Shown here: positions 60,029 through 64,000 of the stretch, piece by piece
Position numbering within the stretch: the stretch's first letter is position 1
How the letters are laid out: each line of letters opens with the position of its first letter
From: Nitrospirota bacterium
Lineage (GTDB): Bacteria > Nitrospirota > Thermodesulfovibrionia > Thermodesulfovibrionales > UBA6898
NCBI GenBank assembly: GCA_016214855.1
Contig: JACRMT010000008.1
Coordinates: forward strand, 1 to 64,000
DNA: 64,000 nucleotides
Direction of reading: 5' to 3'
Notes under the pieces: generated by a model
Database searches by the model: none
Told to the model about the DNA's origin: nothing
The model's input: only the letters and a program-made list of their open reading frames with translations
Program-made: the position numbers and the translations under genes

Positions 60029-61214
60029 CCAGCCAGGCCTCTGGCGGTGTCAGAAGAAAATCCTCAATTATGATGCCGCCCGTCCCTACCAGCAGTTTCT
60101 TTGTTACAGGGAACTCTTTTGAAAAAGCTTCAATACCTGGGAGGGCCTGTTTTTTTCGTCCACTTTTCACCTCAATTGCAACCAGTTTCTTTCCCCGTCG
60201 CAATACAAAATCTACTTCTCTGTTTTTCCCTGCCCAGTAGAAGAGCTCAGCCCTCCTGAGGAGGCTGTTGGCAAGGGTAGCCCCTATAGCCGATTCCACC
60301 AACCTTCCCCAATGTTCAGTGTCCTGCTGAGCTTGTTTAAGTGTATAGTGCGACTGAGCAGTCATGAGCGCTGTATTTAGCACCTGCAGTTTCGGGCTGG
60401 AGCCTCTCTGGCGAACACGCTCCCCGGCGTATTTCTGAAGCCCTGTTACCATCCCTGCTCCGTTGAGCAGGTCAAGATAGTGTGCGAGTGTAGTTGTATT
60501 TCCGGCATCCTGAAGCTGGCCTAACATTTTCTGGTATGAAAGCGCTTGGCCTGAATACGAACAGGCAAGCTCGAAGAGCCGTCTCAGGAGTGCAGGCTTG
60601 TCTACCCGTATCATCTGAAGGATGTCTCTTGATACGGTTGTTTCTATGAGCGAATCCATGACATACGAGCGCCAGCGGTCAGGTTCCGTTATCAGCATTG
60701 CGGCTCCAGGATATCCTCCATAATAGATATACTGATCGATATTCCAGCCAAAGGCTTCTTTTATCTCTCCAAAGGACCAGTGAGGGACAGGTAATACCTC
60801 AAACCGTCCGGCAAGGCTTTCGGTCAATCCCCGCTGTAAGAGGAGCTGTGAGGAGCCGAGGATTATCACCTGAAGCGGCAGCCGACTATGCGAATCTTCG
60901 TCCCATAGCTTCTTTACTGTCTCTGACCAGCCGCTTATCTTTTGAATCTCGTCGAGCACGAGAAGGGCCGGTTGTTTCCATTTGTCCTTTCTTGTCCCTG
61001 CACGGCCTGTCTCCCACTGCTGCTCGATCCAGGAAGGGCCTTTTACAACCGGTGCGTCTGCTGTGGAATAATGGGATGGGATGCCGAGACCATCTATAAC
61101 CTGCCTTGCCAGCGTTGTCTTTCCTGTCTGGCGCGGGCCTGCAAGCACCTGCATAAACTGCCTTTTTTGGGAAAGCCTTTTCAATAGGATTTCGTAGAGT
61201 GGTCTCTTGTACAT
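60024..61214 (-). CDS. AAA ATPase with DUF4143 (archaeal-type ATPase fold)
   Basis: The 396-residue protein has a P-loop (LAGPRQTGKTTLARQVI), Walker B (ALLVLDEIQKI) and a sensor block (VIILGSSQLLLQRGL), and a C-terminal DUF4143 nuclease-like domain (EVDFVLRRGKKLVAIEVKSG, similar to a PD-(D/E)XK core with E-V-D...E-V-K). Such genes are scattered by horizontal transfer and are suspected toxin-like or defence genes, but the function is not established. The gene is flanked by two copies of the RNase J 3' end, so it probably arrived as an insert. The protein ends EAWLE at the junction with the remnant. Confidence 0.88.
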   Translation of the reverse strand: MYKRPLYEILLKRLSQKRQFMQVLAGPRQTGKTTLARQVIDGLGIPSHYSTADAPVVKGPSWIEQQWETGRAGTRKDKWKQPALLVLDEIQKISGWSETVKKLWDEDSHSRLPLQVIILGSSQLLLQRGLTESLAGRFEVLPVPHWSFGEIKEAFGWNIDQYIYYGGYPGAAMLITEPDRWRSYVMDSLIETTVSRDILQMIRVDKPALLRRLFELACSYSGQALSYQKMLGQLQDAGNTTTLAHYLDLLNGAGMVTGLQKYAGERVRQRGSSPKLQVLNTALMTAQSHYTLKQAQQDTEHWGRLVESAIGATLANSLLRRAELFYWAGKNREVDFVLRRGKKLVAIEVKSGRKKQALPGIEAFSKEFPVTKKLLVGTGGIIIEDFLLTPPEAWLE

Positions 61215-61227
61215 AAAGGATCCCCTT

Positions 61228-61277
61228 ATTACTCAAAGTATTGAGTAATTTTACTCATGATTATGAGTAAATATCAA
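61228..61277 (-). promoter_or_regulatory. promoter of the ATPase gene covered by two palindromes
   Basis: On the minus strand, TTGATA (61277-61272) and TAAAAT (61253-61248) are 18 bases apart. ATTACTCAA/TTGAGTAAT (61228-61249) and TTACTCAT/ATGAGTAA (61251-61270) are perfect palindromes sharing the TTACTCA half site, and one overlaps the -10 box. This looks like a repressor operator. Confidence 0.55.
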
Positions 61278-61290
61278 GTGCCGATTACAC

Positions 61291-61380
61291 TTGGCAGATT
61301 GCCCCTTCTTTGGGGAAGCCTACGAGCATAAAACTACTTTGTCGGAAGTTGGCCGGGTCTTGAAGAACTGGGCAAAATAA
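61291..61380 (+). pseudogene. possible C-terminal gene fragment
   Basis: A plus-strand frame from about 61291 reads LADCPFFGEAYEHKTT then LSEVGRVLKNWAK and a stop, without a start codon or ribosome-binding site. It may be the end of a lost gene at the edge of the ATPase insert, or chance. The family is not recognised. Confidence 0.25.
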
Positions 61381-61423
61381 ATTATAACGAGGGCTAACAG
61401 GAAGCTGCTATCGGGGAAGCGCT

Positions 61424-63076
61424 CTACACTTCAAATATCAAAGGCATGATCATGGGCTTACGGTCCATGGTATTCCTGAGGTATTTCTTCAGCACGCTTC
61501 TTACCTTTGCCTCGACAAGGGCCTTGTCCGTAATGCTCTCAGGGGTCATTTCGGAGAGGGTGAGATACACCAGTTCCTTCACATCATTGAGCACGTCCTG
61601 TGAAGCATCTTCAAAGATAAATCCCCGTGAAATGATATCAGGCCCCGAGACGATGCTGCCGGTCAGCTTTTCAATGGTGATGATGACGATCACGATGCCG
61701 TCATGAGCAAGCCTTCGCCTGTCTCTGAGCACCATATCCTCCACATCGCCCACACCCTTGCCGTCAACAAAGATGCGGCCTGTGGCTACCTTGCCTGCCT
61801 TCCGCGTTTCGTTTTCCGATACCTCAAGCACATCGCCGTTTTCGAGATTGAAGATATTTTCTTTGGGAATGCCGATCTTCTCTGCCAGCCGGGCATGGTA
61901 GAACTTGTGCCGATACTCTCCGTGCACTGGCATGAAATACTTTGGCCTGACCAGATTCAGCATCAGCTTCAGCTCCTCTTTTGATGCGTGGCCTGATACG
62001 TGGATCTCTGAGACCTTTTCATAGATGACATTTGCGCCGCGCCTGAAAAGGTAGTTGATGATCCTGCCGATCGCACGTTCATTGCCCGGAATCACCTTTG
62101 CCGAAAGTATCACAATATCGTTTTCCTTGATCTTTATCTGTTTATGCTCATCCAGGGCGATCCGCGACAGAACGCTCATCGGCTCACCCTGGCTCCCGGT
62201 GGTAACGATCACGACCTCGTTGTCATTGAGGTTCTTCAGGTCTTCCAGCTTCAGCCATGTTTCAGCAGGGATCCTAAGATACCCGAGATCAAGGGCTATC
62301 TGGGCATTTGCCACCATACTTCTGCCCGAAAGGATGACCTTCCTGTTGAACATGACCGCGACATCGATCACCTGCTGGATCCTGTGTATATTGGATGCGA
62401 AGGTCGAAATGATGATCCTGCCCTTTGCATCCGAAAAGATCTCCTCAAAGGCCCTGCGCACCTCTTTTTCAGAAAAGGTGAATCCGCCGCGTTCTGCATT
62501 GGTACTGTCAGACAGGAGGAGAAGGGTGCCGTTTTCGCCATACTCCGAAAATTTGTGGAAATCCATGAGTCTGCCGTCAACAGGGGTCGGGTCAAGCTTG
62601 AAGTCGCCGGTATGCACCACAAGACCTGCCGGAGTTCTTATGCCGTATGCCACACCGTCAACAATACTGTGGGTCACCCGTATCGGTTCGAGCGTGAATA
62701 CCCCGGCCTGAATGATGTCCCGGGGGTTGACGGTCTGGAGATCGACATCGAGCTTGTGTTCTTCCAGTTTTTTTCTGACGAGTCCAATCGTAAGAGGTGT
62801 TCCATACACAGGCACCTTGATCTCCTTGAGCAGAAAGGGAAGGGCGCCGACATGGTCTTCGTGGCCGTGGGTAAGAAATATTGCCCTCACCTTGTCCCTG
62901 TTTTCGAGCACATAGGTGAAATCCGGGATGACGAAATCAACGCCCAGCATGTCCTCTGTCGGGAACATGAGACCCGCATCGATGATGATCATATCTCCGC
63001 CGTATTCCATGACCGTCATGTTGATGCCGATCTCTTCGAGACCGCCAAGGGCTATGACTGAGAGGGTGTTATCCAT
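61424..63076 (-). CDS. rnj: ribonuclease J family
   Basis: The 550-residue enzyme has a metallo-beta-lactamase fold: HGHEDHVGALP (HxHxDH), the His in RVTHSIVDGV, HTGDFKLDPTP, and the beta-CASP domain with LLLSDSTNAERGGFT and VSGHASKEEL. RNase J is a combined 5' exonuclease and endonuclease in mRNA decay and rRNA processing. The last 40 codons are duplicated beyond the ATPase gene. The protein is complete and of normal length. Confidence 0.94.
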   Translation of the reverse strand: MDNTLSVIALGGLEEIGINMTVMEYGGDMIIIDAGLMFPTEDMLGVDFVIPDFTYVLENRDKVRAIFLTHGHEDHVGALPFLLKEIKVPVYGTPLTIGLVRKKLEEHKLDVDLQTVNPRDIIQAGVFTLEPIRVTHSIVDGVAYGIRTPAGLVVHTGDFKLDPTPVDGRLMDFHKFSEYGENGTLLLLSDSTNAERGGFTFSEKEVRRAFEEIFSDAKGRIIISTFASNIHRIQQVIDVAVMFNRKVILSGRSMVANAQIALDLGYLRIPAETWLKLEDLKNLNDNEVVIVTTGSQGEPMSVLSRIALDEHKQIKIKENDIVILSAKVIPGNERAIGRIINYLFRRGANVIYEKVSEIHVSGHASKEELKLMLNLVRPKYFMPVHGEYRHKFYHARLAEKIGIPKENIFNLENGDVLEVSENETRKAGKVATGRIFVDGKGVGDVEDMVLRDRRRLAHDGIVIVIITIEKLTGSIVSGPDIISRGFIFEDASQDVLNDVKELVYLTLSEMTPESITDKALVEAKVRSVLKKYLRNTMDRKPMIMPLIFEV

Positions 63077-63149
63077 TGTCAGGGATTATACCAGAATGCA
63101 TAAGCCGAACACGAGGGGCATTGCAGTCAGATAAACATATTTCAACAAA

Positions 63150-64000
63150 TCATTGCTGCCTTTCAGTGCGGAAGATCAAGCTGGAGCATAGCCATGAAAC
63201 AATGGGTGCAATGAATGTTGACATAACGATGCACCAGATGATCACGGACTGAATGTCGGGTCCTGTGCTGATCGACAGCCGCCAGTCAAGCGCAATGAGC
63301 AGCATGTGCTGGAGATCGAGAATAATAGTTGCTGCGGCCAACCGTTTTAAGAGTAGCTTCACCTGTGATCGGACAAAGGTGATCGAGGCAATCGGCAGGA
63401 GCAAGGCTGCATTCAGGACATAAAGCATTGTCGTACTATAGATCACTTCGTCTCCGACCACATAGCCGATAAGCCTGCCCTCTGCGACAACGTGCTGAGG
63501 CACATCAGCAAAAAGTGAGATCATCCGGAACATGACGTTCGAAAAGACTGCAAGCAGAGAGATATAGGTCTCAAGAAACGTCACCATCAGCCAGAAAGAC
63601 AATGAGGCTGATGCAGATATAAGCAAAAAATGAAAGAAAGGACGGCCGGAAAAAACCCTCTTCCCATTAACCCAGATAATCCAGAGCAGTAATACGAACA
63701 GGGCGAAGAACCCCTGCCAGAGATAATCATGGACAAAGGTAAAGAGGCTGCTGAAATAGCGGCCGATAAATCCGATAACCCCGATCCTGAGAATATTCAT
63801 TAATGATATGGCCAGTGTGCCGATGATAATGCCGGAAGCACGATAAAACAAACTGTGGCTGCGGAATGCCAGCACGCCGGCCACAAAAATGATCATATAG
63901 TGCAATGCCGTGCATTCGAGGACGATCTCCATGGGGAAGCCGGCAAAGGTCAGCTGCGTCCCTGAGCGGACGATCGGGACCGATAAAAAGCCCCAGAGAG
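63150..64000 (-). CDS. exosortase/archaeosortase family protein, N-terminus cut by the window edge
   Basis: The in-frame DNA continues upstream of the ATG at 63932 to the window end (GTQLTFAGFP before MEIVLECTAL), so the gene starts beyond 64000. The transpeptidase-like triad is present: Cys in VLECTALHY, Arg in SLMNILRIG and His in FVHDYLWQG, the exosortase signature. Multiple membrane helices continue to the C-terminus. Exosortases process PEP-CTERM-type proteins at the cell surface. A C-terminal extension of about 150 residues beyond the triad (with further helices) is not seen in the shortest exosortases. No PEP-CTERM protein lies in the window. Confidence 0.8.
   Translation of the reverse strand, partial: LWGFLSVPIVRSGTQLTFAGFPMEIVLECTALHYMIIFVAGVLAFRSHSLFYRASGIIIGTLAISLMNILRIGVIGFIGRYFSSLFTFVHDYLWQGFFALFVLLLWIIWVNGKRVFSGRPFFHFLLISASASLSFWLMVTFLETYISLLAVFSNVMFRMISLFADVPQHVVAEGRLIGYVVGDEVIYSTTMLYVLNAALLLPIASITFVRSQVKLLLKRLAAATIILDLQHMLLIALDWRLSISTGPDIQSVIIWCIVMSTFIAPIVSWLCSSLIFRTERQQ

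Noticed and set aside
62144-63061. 305-codon plus-strand frame
   Set aside because: Shadow of RNase J.
1-64000. CRISPR array or complete prophage
   Set aside because: No regularly spaced repeats and no phage structural genes were seen.

Overview
The window reads as chromosomal DNA of an anaerobic, probably CO2-fixing bacterium. A bacterial-type CO dehydrogenase/acetyl-CoA synthase operon (acsE, acsD, acsC, acsB, acsA), an NfnAB-like transhydrogenase and a NuoEFG-like soluble module sit among Gram-negative housekeeping genes (lolA-like carrier, lspA, lgt, exosortase). The mixture, an in-frame UGA with a selenoprotein context, and the protein style suggest Nitrospirota (Thermodesulfovibrionia) or a neighbouring deep-branching phylum. 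That placement is an impression from protein sequence, not a computed result.

Layout. 0-6 kb: S1 RNA-binding protein, small unknowns, HNH nuclease, MtfA-like peptidase, then thrC overlapping a Cys/Met-metabolism PLP enzyme. 5.9-15.6 kb: a rhodanese lipoprotein that probably contains selenocysteine, a PAS histidine kinase lacking its phospho-acceptor His, an HMA protein, a histone-H1-like mini protein, a CDF transporter, an M24 peptidase coupled to a divergent pgk, trmJ-like and uup genes, and an internally deleted cold-shock gene. 16-21.3 kb: an accessory region that looks like a small integron-cassette cluster without an integrase. It holds unknown ORFs and a DUF2277 gene read leftward, one attC split by a Y1/HUH (REP-type) transposase element, and another attC-like hairpin followed directly by a group IIC-like intron with its reverse transcriptase. 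21.5-27.3 kb: HD-GYP protein, tRNA-Ser, citrate synthase, gatBA.

27.6-43.5 kb is the energy and carbon core. The acs operon makes acetyl-CoA from methyl-tetrahydrofolate, CO2/CO and CoA. It is followed by convergent NfnAB genes and then NuoE, a NuoF carrying extra ferredoxin and CBS domains, a stand-alone NuoF-C/ferredoxin protein and a NuoG-like protein with no visible metal site in its molybdopterin-like domain. Together these look like a ferredoxin/NAD(P)H exchange system serving the Wood-Ljungdahl pathway.

43.6-64 kb: a TPR/DUF2059 protein, a DUF922-like protein, a single ORF joining ScpA to isoleucyl-tRNA synthetase, lspA-lgt, tsaD, a lolA-like gene coupled to ftsK, uppP, an HtrA/Deg protease, a truncated PsiE, a response regulator, three tandem Hsp20 genes behind a perfect CIRCE operator, an AAA ATPase gene flanked by two copies of the RNase J 3' end, full-length RNase J, and the 3' part of an exosortase gene at the right edge. 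Three copies of a two-hairpin repeat lie between 49.4 and 52.6 kb, and one is translated in frame. No CRISPR array, rRNA or prophage was seen.
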